From NCBI RefSeq assembly GCF_003428165.1, contig NZ_QLIQ01000014.1, forward strand, positions 1 through 64,000: 64,000 bases of DNA, in the 5' to 3' direction. Of this stretch, positions 37,237 through 46,729 are shown piece by piece. This stretch comes from Cysteiniphilum litorale (lineage in GTDB: Bacteria; Pseudomonadota; Gammaproteobacteria; Francisellales; Francisellaceae). The notes under the pieces are model-generated. The model saw only the letters and a list, made by a program, of their open reading frames with translations. It was not told the origin of the DNA and did not search any database. The position numbers were made by a program, and so were the translations under genes. The first letter of the stretch is position 1, and every line of letters starts with the position of its first letter.

Positions 37237-40002
37237 ATGGCAGAGATGACAGTGGCGCAACTAGCCAAACTAATTAAAATTAATGAAAGTGTACTACTTG
37301 AGAAATTTGAACAATCAGGTGTACATAAAAAAAGTATCAATGATTTGGTAACTGATGCCGAAAAAAACCAGCTTCTTAGTTTTATCCAAGGTGGTTCGAC
37401 AGAGAAAAAATCATCAGTAACTTTGCAAAGAAAGACAACTAAGCAGTTGAAAGTCGCTGGAAATCGCAAGGTAAATATTGAAGTGCGTAAAAAGAAAACG
37501 CTTGTTACGCAAGTACTTGATGTTGCTGATGAGCAACTCGAAGATGAAGTGCTTATTGGTAAACAACATGAGTCAGTTGATAGTGAGCATGTGAGTGATG
37601 ATACGCATCATGAATCAGCGATTGAATTAGAGGCGACACAAGAGGCTATTACAGAAAATGATGATGTGACAGAAGAAGTAGTGGTGTCTGAGCAGCCTCA
37701 AGCAGATCAAGAAGCAGAAGCAGTGACTGTTGATGATGTGTCTTCAGAAACAAAAGAAGTGAAAGAAGCGAAAGAAGCGAAAGCGCAGGCGGGTAAATCT
37801 ATTCCTAAACCTAAAAAGCTAGAAAAACCAACAAAAATTGAGAAGTCAGCGGTGGTTGATGAAGTTGTAGATGAAGCAACAAATAGTGGGTTTATGATTA
37901 CTGAAAAACCGACTGAAAAGCCAAAAAATAATGGTTTTAACATTACTTCAAGACCTGCAGTTGTTGAAGATAAAGAAGTCGCTGATAACAACTCAATTAA
38001 TGAGGCAAAAGCTACGCATAAAAAAGTGCTTGATAAAACAAAGCGTAGAGCGGATGAAGATGAAGATAATGATTCACGCAAAGGTGCAAAAAAATCAAAA
38101 TCAGCAGCAGCGAAGAAAGGTTCACGTGGCATGTATGATGATGAGGATGATTATGGTTCAGGATTCTCACGCAAGTCATCTAAGCCAAAGAAGTTGCAAC
38201 TAAACAAAGTCAAAACGCAGCAGTTTACTAAGCCAGTTGAAAAAGTGATGAAACAAGTAGTACTTTTTGAAGGTATTACAGTTAATGAACTGGCACAAAA
38301 GATGGCAGTAAAAGCAGCTGAGCTTATCAAAGTGCTATTTAAAATGGGTGTGATGGCAACGATTAACCAACCATTGGATCAGGAAACTGCGATTTTGATC
38401 GTTGAAGAGTTGGGGCATGAATATACATTGCATCGTGATGACACATTAGAGGAAACGGTTGTCGTAGACTCATCAAATCAAGAAGCAATATCACGCGCAC
38501 CTGTGGTGACAATTATGGGGCATGTTGACCATGGTAAAACCTCCCTTTTGGATTATATTCGTAAAACACGTGTTGCTGTGGGTGAAGCCGGTGGGATTAC
38601 ACAGCATATTGGTGCTTATTCGGTAACAACACAAAAAGGTCAAATTACATTCTTGGATACTCCAGGGCATGAAGCATTTACTGCCATGCGTGCTCGTGGA
38701 GCGGGAAGTACTGATATTGTTATTCTTGTGGTAGCGGCCGATGATGGTGTAATGCCGCAGACAAAAGAAGCGATTCAACACGCGCGCGCTGCCGGTGTAC
38801 CGATTGTCGTTGCAGTGAATAAGATGGATAAGCCAGATGCTGATCCAGATCGCGTTAAAACGGAACTTTCACAGCTTGATGTTATTTCTGAGGAATGGGG
38901 CGGAGATGTGATGTTTGCTCACGTTTCAGCGAAATCAGGACTTGGAATTGATACGCTGCTAGATGCCGTGTTATTGCAAGCTGAAGTATTAGAGCTTAAA
39001 GCGGTTGATAAAGGTTTAGCAAAAGGTGTCGTTATTGAATCACGTTTAGATAAAGGACGTGGTGCCGTTGCTTCTGTGTTGGTGCAAAGTGGCGAGTTAA
39101 ATCAGGGTGATATCGTATTATGCAGTACGGAATACGGACGTATACGCATGATGATGAATGATCTTGGGCAAAAAATTGACACAGCAGGTCCGTCAACACC
39201 GGTTGAAATCTTAGGTCTTTCGGGTGTGCCAAATGCCGGTGATGAGATGGTTGCGGTTAAAGATGAAAAAACAGCGCGTGAAGTTGCTGAATATAGATCG
39301 CAAAAGAAAAAAGATGAGCGTTTAAAGCAACAGCAAGCCAGTAAATTATCAAGCCTATTTGATCGCATGGGTGAGTCGACGGGTGAGCGTCAAACTTTGA
39401 ATGTCATTGTTAAAGCAGATGTTCAAGGCTCAGTTGAAGCGATTCGTGAATCATTAGTTAAGCTAAGTAATGATGAGATCAAGGTTGATGTGATTGCTTC
39501 AGGTATTGGTGGAATTACCATCTCTGATGTGTCTCTTGCCGTCGCTTCTCAAGCGGTGCTTTTTGGTTTTAACGTGCGTGCGGATGCAACGGCGAGAAAA
39601 CAAGCGGAAACTGATGGTATTGAACTGCGTTATTACAGCATCATTTATGATTTAATCGATGATGTGAAACAAGCGATGTCGGGGATGTTATCACCTGAGT
39701 TAAGAGAGCAAATCATCGGTGTTGCTGAGGTGCGTGATGTCTTTAGATCATCGAAGTTTGGTTCGATTGCTGGTTGTATGGTTATTGATGGCGTAATTAA
39801 ACGTCACAACCCGATTCGTGTATTGCGTGATCAAGTGGTGATTTATGAAGGTTCTTTAGAGTCGTTAAAACGCTTCAAAGATGATGCGGCTGAAGTCAAG
39901 AAAGGCATAGAGTGCGGTATTGGCGTTAAGAACTATAATGACGTTAAAGTCGGTGACCAGATCGAAGTCTTTGAAACGGTTGAAATCAAGAGAGAGATAT
40001 AA
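37237..40002 (+). CDS. infB: Translation initiation factor IF-2
   Basis: 921 residues from the ATG at 37237 (TAGGAG seven bases before). IF2N domains at the start ([19 protein letters not shown]) and near residue 346 ([20 protein letters not shown]), separated by a long charged linker rich in Glu/Lys/Asp. GTPase domain from ~428: [26 protein letters not shown]. It brings fMet-tRNA to the 30S subunit, fitting its place in an operon headed by the initiator tRNA. Confidence 0.97.
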   Translation: MAEMTVAQLAKLIKINESVLLEKFEQSGVHKKSINDLVTDAEKNQLLSFIQGGSTEKKSSVTLQRKTTKQLKVAGNRKVNIEVRKKKTLVTQVLDVADEQLEDEVLIGKQHESVDSEHVSDDTHHESAIELEATQEAITENDDVTEEVVVSEQPQADQEAEAVTVDDVSSETKEVKEAKEAKAQAGKSIPKPKKLEKPTKIEKSAVVDEVVDEATNSGFMITEKPTEKPKNNGFNITSRPAVVEDKEVADNNSINEAKATHKKVLDKTKRRADEDEDNDSRKGAKKSKSAAAKKGSRGMYDDEDDYGSGFSRKSSKPKKLQLNKVKTQQFTKPVEKVMKQVVLFEGITVNELAQKMAVKAAELIKVLFKMGVMATINQPLDQETAILIVEELGHEYTLHRDDTLEETVVVDSSNQEAISRAPVVTIMGHVDHGKTSLLDYIRKTRVAVGEAGGITQHIGAYSVTTQKGQITFLDTPGHEAFTAMRARGAGSTDIVILVVAADDGVMPQTKEAIQHARAAGVPIVVAVNKMDKPDADPDRVKTELSQLDVISEEWGGDVMFAHVSAKSGLGIDTLLDAVLLQAEVLELKAVDKGLAKGVVIESRLDKGRGAVASVLVQSGELNQGDIVLCSTEYGRIRMMMNDLGQKIDTAGPSTPVEILGLSGVPNAGDEMVAVKDEKTAREVAEYRSQKKKDERLKQQQASKLSSLFDRMGESTGERQTLNVIVKADVQGSVEAIRESLVKLSNDEIKVDVIASGIGGITISDVSLAVASQAVLFGFNVRADATARKQAETDGIELRYYSIIYDLIDDVKQAMSGMLSPELREQIIGVAEVRDVFRSSKFGSIAGCMVIDGVIKRHNPIRVLRDQVVIYEGSLESLKRFKDDAAEVKKGIECGIGVKNYNDVKVGDQIEVFETVEIKREI

Positions 40003-40004
40003 TT

Positions 40005-40442
40005 ATGGCAAGTAATTCACGCGTTGAGCGTGTTGGTGATGAGATTCAAAAGATCATCGTCGCATTGCTAGCAACTAAGGTGCGTGACCCGCGCTTGCAA
40101 TGGGTTTCCATTACTGGTGTTGAGGTCTCCAAAGATTTATCTTATGCCAAGGTGTTTTTCTCATCATTAAGCACGGAAACGCATCCATCACAGGTGCTGA
40201 AAGCACTAGAATCAGCCAAGGGCTTTTTCCGTACAGCACTTGCCAAAGAGCTGCGTTTGCGTGTCGCACCGGCTTTGCGCTTTTTCTATGATGAATCATT
40301 AGCCTATGGTAATAAAATGAATTCGTTAATTGAGAAAGCTCGTCAGGAAGACGAGAAATTTATTCAACAGGAAGAAAATCAAAATGAAAGTAATGATCAC
40401 AAGGATGGTGATCATGATGAACTGCGCGAAAGGTTGCGTTGA
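40005..40442 (+). CDS. rbfA: Ribosome-binding factor A
   Basis: 145 residues, two bases after infB. KVRDPRLQWVSITGVEVSKDLSYAKVFF is the family core (KH-like fold). The tail is very acidic and Asn/His-rich (ENQNESNDHKDGDHDE). Cold-adaptation factor for 30S maturation. truB, rpsO and pnp, which often follow in gammaproteobacteria, are not present here. Confidence 0.95.
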   Translation: MASNSRVERVGDEIQKIIVALLATKVRDPRLQWVSITGVEVSKDLSYAKVFFSSLSTETHPSQVLKALESAKGFFRTALAKELRLRVAPALRFFYDESLAYGNKMNSLIEKARQEDEKFIQQEENQNESNDHKDGDHDELRERLR

Positions 40443-40524
40443 TCGCGTATCAGCATTTGTTCTTTAGACCTAAATAAGCTATAGTGCCAAGCAGAAATAT
40501 CAAGAGTACTTAAGTTCTAGAATT

Positions 40525-41964
40525 ATGGTTCCTGTCATTGCTATAGTCGGTCGTCCGAATGTCGGTAAATCGACACTTTTTAATGCCTTAACACGCACGC
40601 GTGATGCGTTGGTTTACGATATGCCGGGGGTGACGCGTGATCGCCAGTATGGTCAAGCGGAATTTGAAGAGCAACCTTTTATCGTCATTGATACCGGTGG
40701 CTTGTCTGATAATGATGCCGGTGTTGATGGTTCAATGGCTGATCAATCAATCCTTGCCATTGAGGAGGCGGATCTTGTTTATTTCGTTGTTGATGCGCAA
40801 GCTGGCTTGACAGCGGGAGATCTGTATATTGCTGAGCTTCTGCGCACACGTGGTAAGCCTTCGGTATTGGTTATTAATAAAACCGATGGTATGCAGGAAG
40901 AGGTTGCCGCAGCTGATTTTTACTCACTGGGTTTTGACGCATTATTTCCCATTGCCGCAAGTCACCGCCGTGGTGTGGGTAATCTATTATCAAATACGTT
41001 GTTGCCTTTATGTGATAGAGAGCTGAATGACTCTGAGCATGCTGAAGGAGAAGCCAACAAGCGTGGAATTCGCTTTGCTTTGATAGGTCGTCCAAATGTT
41101 GGTAAATCTACACTAACGAATCGTATGTTAGGTGAAGATCGAGTGGTTGTTTATGATATGCCAGGCACCACGATTGATAGTGTTTATATTCCTTTTTCAC
41201 GCAATGATGAAGATTACACCATTATTGATACTGCAGGGATTCGCCGTAAGGGCAAGGTCAGAGAGACGCTCGAGAAATTCTCGGTGGTTAAAACGCTTCA
41301 AGCGATCAAAGATGCTAATGTGGTGATTGTGTTAATCGATGCCAAAGAGGGGCTGACCGATCAAGATATGCATTTGATGGGGTTTGCTTTAAACGCGGGG
41401 CGAGCGATGGTTATTGCAGTCAATAAATGGGATGGCATGAGTGCGTCAGATAGAGAAAATCTCAAAGAAGAGATTAATCGTCGCTTAGTGTTTTTAAAAG
41501 ACTATGTTGATATTCATTTTATCTCAGCGTTACATGGTACTAATGTTGGGCATTTGTTTGCATCATTAAAAAATGCCTATAGAAGTGCCACCAAAAGAAT
41601 ACCAACACCGGAGCTGACACAAGTCTTAAAAATGGCGACACAAGATCATGTACCGCCGATGTCAGGTAAATCAAGGATCAAACTAAAGTATGCTCATATG
41701 GGAGGGCACAATCCCCCAGTGATCGTGATTCATGGTAATCAAGTAAATAACCTGCCTGGATCGTATAAGCGTTATCTAGAGAAGTTTTTCCGTGAAGCTT
41801 TTAATCTCGTGGGCACGCCGATTAGTTTTGAATTTAAACAATCTGAAAACCCTTATGAACCGACGAAGCAGAGAAAATTAACACCATTGCAACGTTATAG
41901 GGATAAGCAGACGCAGAAGGAGAAAATGCAGAAAAAACGTGCGTTAAAGCAATCTAAAGATTAG
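40525..41964 (+). CDS. der: Ribosome biogenesis GTPase Der
   Basis: 479 residues. Two tandem Era-like GTPase domains, each with GRPNVGKST (residues ~8 and ~188), DTGG/DTAG and NKTD/NKWD motifs, then a KH-like C-terminal domain (KLKYAHMGGHNPPVIVIHGN). Essential for 50S assembly. No strong ribosome-binding site precedes the ATG. It ends eight bases before murA, so the two are likely co-transcribed. Confidence 0.97.
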   Translation: MVPVIAIVGRPNVGKSTLFNALTRTRDALVYDMPGVTRDRQYGQAEFEEQPFIVIDTGGLSDNDAGVDGSMADQSILAIEEADLVYFVVDAQAGLTAGDLYIAELLRTRGKPSVLVINKTDGMQEEVAAADFYSLGFDALFPIAASHRRGVGNLLSNTLLPLCDRELNDSEHAEGEANKRGIRFALIGRPNVGKSTLTNRMLGEDRVVVYDMPGTTIDSVYIPFSRNDEDYTIIDTAGIRRKGKVRETLEKFSVVKTLQAIKDANVVIVLIDAKEGLTDQDMHLMGFALNAGRAMVIAVNKWDGMSASDRENLKEEINRRLVFLKDYVDIHFISALHGTNVGHLFASLKNAYRSATKRIPTPELTQVLKMATQDHVPPMSGKSRIKLKYAHMGGHNPPVIVIHGNQVNNLPGSYKRYLEKFFREAFNLVGTPISFEFKQSENPYEPTKQRKLTPLQRYRDKQTQKEKMQKKRALKQSKD

Positions 41965-41971
41965 TTATTTT

Positions 41972-43255
41972 ATGCAGTTAAAAGTCAGTAAACGTCACCA
42001 TCTTCAGGATGTTAATATTAAATTATCAGGCGCTAAGAATGCTTTGTTGCACTTGCTGTTTGCTAGTTTATTGACTGAAGAAGCAACGACGTTTAATAAT
42101 GTGCCATCCAGTTTGCGTGATTACCATGCTGTGTGTGATATCTTGCAGGCAATTGGAGGTAAAGTTGATAGCCAAGATGGTATGGCGACTATTGCTGCAC
42201 CGCAGAAAGTCAACAAAATAGAGCTTTCCAGTAATTACACGCGACGCACACGGACGTCACTGATGCTGCTTGGTGCTTTAGCTAAAAAGGTCAGTGTGTT
42301 AAAAATAGGCTACCCTGGCGGATGCTCTTTTAGCGAGCAAAGACCCTTTGATATTCACTTATTAGGTTTTGAAGCGCTAGGGGCAAAGGTCACACATGAT
42401 GAATATCATATTGTGATTGAACATCAGGCGGATCAATCGGTTGAGCATACATTGCGTTATCCATCGGTGGGCGCAAGCATCAACTTGATGCTATACGCAG
42501 CAACAGGAACTGCTCAAGTGAAGCTTAATAACATTGCTTTAGAGCCGGAGGTGATTGAAGTTGCAAGTTTTCTCAATTATGCTGGTGCTAAGATCAAAAT
42601 TGATCACAGTGCACGCATTATGCAGATCGATGGTGTCGAGAAGCTCTCTGGTGTGACTTTCCGTGTAATGTACGATCGTATCCAAACGATGACTTATGCG
42701 GCTTTAGCTTATTTGCATGGTTTAAATGTCTGCGTTGAAGGGGTTGATACCAAAGAGTATATTGCAAAACCGCTGGATGTTTTAAAAAAAATGGGGGCGA
42801 AATGGCAATTTGATGCTGAGCATAGCCGGATTTGTTTTTATGGTAAAAAAAGCGTATTAATACCAGTGAACATTACAGCAATGCCTTATCCGGAATTCCC
42901 AACGGATTTACAGCCAATTTTTGCGGTGATGTGTGCTAAAGCCGATGGTGTATCTGAAATTACTGATACCGTTTATCCTGAGCGCACCAAGTATGTTGAT
43001 GAGCTTAAAAAGCTGAACTTTCCGATAGATTACCAAGATAATAAGATCAAAGTGCTCGGCAGTATTGTTGAGCCTTTGCATGCCACGAGTATGAAAAGCT
43101 ATGATCTAAGAGCTGGAATGGCAGTCGTGATGGGCGCATCGTTATCCGATCAGGTGTGTACGATTACTTCAGCTGAGCAGATTTTTCGTGGCTATGAAAA
43201 TCTACTTGAGAACCTTACCCACTTTATGCATATCAGCATTGATAAAGAAGAATGA
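41972..43255 (+). CDS. murA: UDP-N-acetylglucosamine 1-carboxyvinyltransferase (divergent MurA)
   Basis: 427 residues (family ~420). Adds enolpyruvate to UDP-GlcNAc, the first committed step of peptidoglycan. Conserved points: LSGAKNALL near residue 20 (Lys/Asn), the active-site Cys118 in PGGCSF (fosfomycin target), FPTDLQ with the catalytic Asp, DLRAG and RGYENL. Elsewhere it is unusually divergent for a gammaproteobacterial MurA (for example IGARPVD is replaced by SEQRPFD), so a second, specialised copy is possible. It shares ATGA with murB. Confidence 0.85.
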   Translation: MQLKVSKRHHLQDVNIKLSGAKNALLHLLFASLLTEEATTFNNVPSSLRDYHAVCDILQAIGGKVDSQDGMATIAAPQKVNKIELSSNYTRRTRTSLMLLGALAKKVSVLKIGYPGGCSFSEQRPFDIHLLGFEALGAKVTHDEYHIVIEHQADQSVEHTLRYPSVGASINLMLYAATGTAQVKLNNIALEPEVIEVASFLNYAGAKIKIDHSARIMQIDGVEKLSGVTFRVMYDRIQTMTYAALAYLHGLNVCVEGVDTKEYIAKPLDVLKKMGAKWQFDAEHSRICFYGKKSVLIPVNITAMPYPEFPTDLQPIFAVMCAKADGVSEITDTVYPERTKYVDELKKLNFPIDYQDNKIKVLGSIVEPLHATSMKSYDLRAGMAVVMGASLSDQVCTITSAEQIFRGYENLLENLTHFMHISIDKEE

Positions 43256-44094
43256 TTATGTTTTCCTTGAAATCTTATAATACATACCATATTGAGAGCT
43301 TTGCCAAGCATGTGTATTTTCCGCAATCGCTAGATGAAATCATTGAAATATATAAGCGCCACACAAAGGTGATCATCTTGGGTAATGGTAGTAATATCAT
43401 TTTGACTCAGAGCATGTATGACGATGTTGCATTTATCGTGATTAAGGATCAGTTTAAAAAGATCACTCACGTGAGCGACGGTGTTTATGCTGAAGCTGGT
43501 GTATTGTTAAAAGAGTTATCCTTGTATGCTTATGATCATAGTTTAAGTGGTGTTGAGACATTTTTTGATGTGCCGGCAAGTATTGGTGGGGCGATGATTA
43601 TGAATACTGGCGCTTATGGTGATGAAATCTATGATCATGTGCGCTATGTTGATGTTTTGGATCGTGAGAGCTTTACACAACAGCGGATTGATAAAGCGAA
43701 TATCGATTATGGCTATCGCTATTCGATGTTTAAAACAAGACCGGTGATTATTCTTGGGGCATGTTTTGATTTATCGGCAAAACCGCAGATAGAAATTAAA
43801 GATAAAATGGATAATATCCTGTCACAGCGCCAAGCAAAATTACCCCCTGAGCCAAGTGCAGGAAGCGTGTTTAAGCGCCCTAATTATCATATTACTGTTG
43901 GTGAGATGGTTGAAAAGATTGGCTTAAAAGGCTTTCAAATTGGTGGCGCGCAGATATCACCAAAGCACGGTGGTGTGATTATCAATACCGGTAATGCCAC
44001 AGGACAACAGATACTGCAATTAGTCGAGCATATTAAACAGGAAGTGTTAATGCATTATCAAGTGCAGCTGGAGTTAGAGCAGATCTTGGTTTAA
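43252..44094 (+). CDS. murB: UDP-N-acetylenolpyruvoylglucosamine reductase, short type
   Basis: 280 residues. FAD enzyme that reduces the MurA product. FAD-binding LGNGSNIIL, PASIGGAMIMNTGAYG and the catalytic Ser in EPSAGSVFKRP are present. The length and motif set fit the short type II MurB common in Firmicutes rather than the ~340-residue E. coli type. Overlap of four bases with murA indicates coupled translation of two consecutive pathway enzymes. Start may instead be the ATG at 43258. Confidence 0.9.
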   Translation: MIMFSLKSYNTYHIESFAKHVYFPQSLDEIIEIYKRHTKVIILGNGSNIILTQSMYDDVAFIVIKDQFKKITHVSDGVYAEAGVLLKELSLYAYDHSLSGVETFFDVPASIGGAMIMNTGAYGDEIYDHVRYVDVLDRESFTQQRIDKANIDYGYRYSMFKTRPVIILGACFDLSAKPQIEIKDKMDNILSQRQAKLPPEPSAGSVFKRPNYHITVGEMVEKIGLKGFQIGGAQISPKHGGVIINTGNATGQQILQLVEHIKQEVLMHYQVQLELEQILV

Positions 44095-44235
44095 CGTGCT
44101 GTGCAACAAATCATTGATAGAGGCTATAAGCAGAAATTTTTAAGCCTCAATTTGCCTATCTATGAAATCGGTATTTCCTTTGATCAAGACACGCGTAGCA
44201 TTAACGGATTTGAGCTTAATAGATCAAAAGAATGA
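44095..44235 (+). pseudogene. Remnant of an AAA-ATPase-like/PD-(D/E)XK nuclease (DUF1703) protein C-terminus
   Basis: In frame directly after the murB stop, 46 sense codons run to a TGA: AVQQIIDRGYKQKF ... IYEIGISFDQDTRSINGFEL. The pattern (A-x-x-Q-I-x-x-x-x-Y-x-x-x-F ... I-x-x-IGI-x-F-D) is the end of the nuclease domain of the AAA-ATPase-like/DUF1703 family, which is often amplified and decayed in host-associated bacteria. Nothing else of the gene remains. Confidence 0.45.
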
Positions 44236-44315
44236 TGATAATAATGCTTCAATAAATCAAAATGGATAATTCTTGAAGTTTTTTTTGGATTCTTAAAAAA
44301 AACGATGATGTTTTA

Positions 44316-44390
44316 TGGCTGGGCTGCCAGGATTCGAACCTGGGTATGACGGGATCAAAACCCGTTGCCTTACCGCTTGGCGACAGCCCA
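44316..44390 (-). tRNA. tRNA-Gln (TTG)
   Basis: 75 bases with encoded CCA on the minus strand. Acceptor stem TGGGCTG/CAGCCCA, anticodon loop TTTTGAT between CGGG and CCCG, T-loop GTTCGAATC. It lies 20 bases after ispE and is probably the last element of the lolB-ispE transcript, a common neighbourhood in gammaproteobacteria. Confidence 0.95.
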
Positions 44391-44410
44391 ATATTGATCG
44401 TGAAAACCGC

Positions 44411-45262
44411 TTAGTTAAGGGGTTGACATCGCTCGACAGGTGCAAAGTTTAATGTTTTCACTATCCAACTGTCAACATCTTTTTCTAACTTTTTCTGATT
44501 TTGTAAAAGCTGATTGTAATCCGTGCTAAGGAGGTAAAAGCACGCACCTGATCCAGTTAATCTTAGCGCTTGTGCATTGGGTAGTGTTTGTAAATTTTGC
44601 CATACCTTTGGGTAAAGCTTTTGAATGACTTCAAGAAAGACATTGTCATGCGCTAGTGGGTTAGTGATTTCTCGATGATTTAATAGCGCTTTATTCTTAT
44701 TTAATAAGGGATGGTTAAATAACTCCTGAGTGCTGGCATGAAAATCTGGCTTAATAATCAGTGCATATTGTTCGATATAAGCTTTAGGCGTTAGTATCTC
44801 ACCAATTCCCTCTGCCCAAGCTGCTTGTTGCAGTAAAAATATCGGTACATCGGCACCAAGATTTCGACCAATCTTATGTAACTGCTCATTAGCAAGATGA
44901 CACTGCCATAATGTGTTAAGGGCAATTAACGTGGTTGCTGCATTGCTACTGCCACCACCTAGACCAGCTCCCATTGGAATATTCTTATCAATATGAATAT
45001 CGATGCCAGTATGCGCTTTAGCAAACGGCTTTAAAGCGAGTGCTGCTTTGTAGATTAGGTTATCTTCCTTTTGGCTAATGTTAACGTTGCTAGATAGATT
45101 GATTTGATGATCTTCTGTAAATGAAAAATATAGAAAATCTTTAAGATCAATAAACTGAAACCAAGTTTGCAGATTATGATAGCCATCATCACGCTTGCTG
45201 GTGATATGCAGAAAAAGATTTATTTTGGCATAAGAGGGATAAGTTACGGGTTTAAAAGCCAT
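44411..45262 (-). CDS. ispE: 4-diphosphocytidyl-2-C-methyl-D-erythritol kinase
   Basis: 283 residues. GHMP kinase of the MEP isoprenoid pathway. Signatures: SYAKINLFLHI at the start, ATP loop PMGAGLGGGSSNAATTL, and LTGSGACFYLL late. Overlaps lolB by 19 bases, so translation is coupled. Confidence 0.96.
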   Translation of the reverse strand: MAFKPVTYPSYAKINLFLHITSKRDDGYHNLQTWFQFIDLKDFLYFSFTEDHQINLSSNVNISQKEDNLIYKAALALKPFAKAHTGIDIHIDKNIPMGAGLGGGSSNAATTLIALNTLWQCHLANEQLHKIGRNLGADVPIFLLQQAAWAEGIGEILTPKAYIEQYALIIKPDFHASTQELFNHPLLNKNKALLNHREITNPLAHDNVFLEVIQKLYPKVWQNLQTLPNAQALRLTGSGACFYLLSTDYNQLLQNQKKLEKDVDSWIVKTLNFAPVERCQPLN

Positions 45263-45948
45263 GATTTAATCACTAGGGTAATTTTTAAATCATCACCATA
45301 ACGAAATATGATTTTCTCAGCAAGCGGATATTGCGTGTCATACAGCATATAGTCTTTATATTGGATTTGCCAACCTTGCTGTTTAAGATTTTGTACTAGA
45401 CCAAAGTTGTTAAGCGTTTTGCGATAAGGCACTTGTGGTATATATAAACCACGCGCCCAATAATATAAGCCTTCAATCGGTAAACTCCAGCCAAGTTGTG
45501 ATTGCATAAGCGCTTCAAGACTTTGTGATTTAATTACTTCACCATTACTACGCTTAAGCTCTACTTGATGATTGTCACCTGAGAAAGTCATAGCACCTAT
45601 GCCTAATGGTCCATAAATCTGAATCCAGAAATCTTGCTTGTTTTGCTTCCAGATGAAATTAGCAGATTCACCTTTGTGATTGATGATAATGCCAATCACA
45701 CCAGATGCTTGCCATTGGGTTAGTTTCTGTAGGTTTTTCTGATAGCTCTGCCAAGCTTGGGCTAGCTTGAGCTCAGTATTTTGATTCGGTTGAAAACTTT
45801 GTTTGTATGCTATATTTTCTTGATTTGTGACGATGAGAGTAAGTGGTGTTTTAGGTGTGCTTATTGTAGTACAACCTGTTATTAATAAAAGAAAGAAGGT
45901 AATCAAAGAATATAAAGCGATGGTAGGGGTAATATGTCTTTTAAACAT
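45244..45948 (-). CDS. lolB: Outer-membrane lipoprotein LolB
   Basis: 234 residues. Lipoprotein signal with lipobox LITGC (Cys26). Mature part has the LolB beta-fold sequence: WQASGVIGI, ANFIWKQNKQDFWIQIYGPLGIGAMTF, YWARGL. It receives lipoproteins from LolA and inserts them in the outer membrane. Next to ispE and tRNA-Gln, as expected. Confidence 0.93.
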   Translation of the reverse strand: MFKRHITPTIALYSLITFFLLLITGCTTISTPKTPLTLIVTNQENIAYKQSFQPNQNTELKLAQAWQSYQKNLQKLTQWQASGVIGIIINHKGESANFIWKQNKQDFWIQIYGPLGIGAMTFSGDNHQVELKRSNGEVIKSQSLEALMQSQLGWSLPIEGLYYWARGLYIPQVPYRKTLNNFGLVQNLKQQGWQIQYKDYMLYDTQYPLAEKIIFRYGDDLKITLVIKSWLLNP

Positions 45949-45953
45949 TAGCC

Positions 45954-46493
45954 TTAGACCCCAAGCTCTTTTTTATGTATCTGCATGACTTCAGCGTAGT
46001 TTTGGGCATTGGCTTTAATATAAGCCTTTTCACTGTCTTTTAATGGGCGAGATTGAGTCGCGGGTGAACCAATATATAAAAAACCTGATTCAAGAGTTTT
46101 ACCTGGTGGCACCAGAGAGCCCGCGCCAACAATGACATCATCTTCGATAATCGCGCCATCCAAAATAATCGCACCCATGCCGATTAAGACACGATTGCCG
46201 ATATGGCAGCCATGGATAACCGTGCTGTGCCCAATGGTGACCTCGTCACCTATGCGTGTATCGTAACCCGTGCCGGGGTTGTCAAGAAATTGTGTGGTAT
46301 GCAAAATCGAGTTATCTTGGATATTGGTTTTATAACCGACGGTGATATTTAAGAGATCACCGCGAATGCTAACATTAGGCCACACAGAGCACATCTTGCC
46401 AATAGAGACATCGCCGGTGACAGTTGCCATTGGGTCAATAAATGCCTCTTTAGCAATACTTGGTGTTTTGCCATTAAATGAACGAACGGGCAT
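45954..46493 (-). CDS. Gamma-class carbonic anhydrase-like protein (YrdA/PaaY type)
   Basis: 179 residues from the ATG at 46493; a longer frame upstream would run into the hairpin repeat and adds nothing conserved. Left-handed beta-helix hexapeptide repeats run through GDVSIGKMCSVWPNVSIRGD and VIVGAGSLVPPG. The three zinc histidines are in SILHTTQF and TIGHSTVIHGCHIGN. Hydrates CO2 or acts as an acyl-CoA-related enzyme; cytosolic. Confidence 0.88.
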   Translation of the reverse strand: MPVRSFNGKTPSIAKEAFIDPMATVTGDVSIGKMCSVWPNVSIRGDLLNITVGYKTNIQDNSILHTTQFLDNPGTGYDTRIGDEVTIGHSTVIHGCHIGNRVLIGMGAIILDGAIIEDDVIVGAGSLVPPGKTLESGFLYIGSPATQSRPLKDSEKAYIKANAQNYAEVMQIHKKELGV

Positions 46494-46532
46494 GGTAATA
46501 GTCTTTTGTTTTAATTGAATAAAAGGCAATAT

Positions 46533-46697
46533 ATACCCAACACAAACCATTTTCCAGAGTTTCTTGCTTCTCCTTTTGCGTGATTTTATCAGATTGAACT
46601 TTGGTTATAGTATTAACTATCGCCTGCAGTCCAATCTGATAAAATCTTCACAAATTGCTTTGCAACCAAGCACCATAAAATGGCTTGTGTTGGGTAT
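46533..46697. repeat. 165-bp palindromic element with terminal and internal inverted repeats
   Basis: Outer arms ATACCCAACACAAACCATTTT (46533-46553) and its complement at 46677-46697 match at 20 of 21 positions (quoted here to 20 bases plus one). An inner perfect 15-bp pair GATTTTATCAGATTG / CAATCTGATAAAATC lies at 46582-46596 and 46632-46646. The right part resembles the hairpin at 33332-33388. No ORF inside. MITE-like or a folded RNA element between two divergent genes. Confidence 0.6.
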
Positions 46698-46729
46698 TCA
46701 CAAGCCAAGCTAGGATAAAAAGGATGATT

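Noticed and set aside
46494-46550. N-terminal extension of the gamma-carbonic anhydrase
   Set aside because: It would be encoded partly by the palindromic element; family homology starts at the ATG at 46493.
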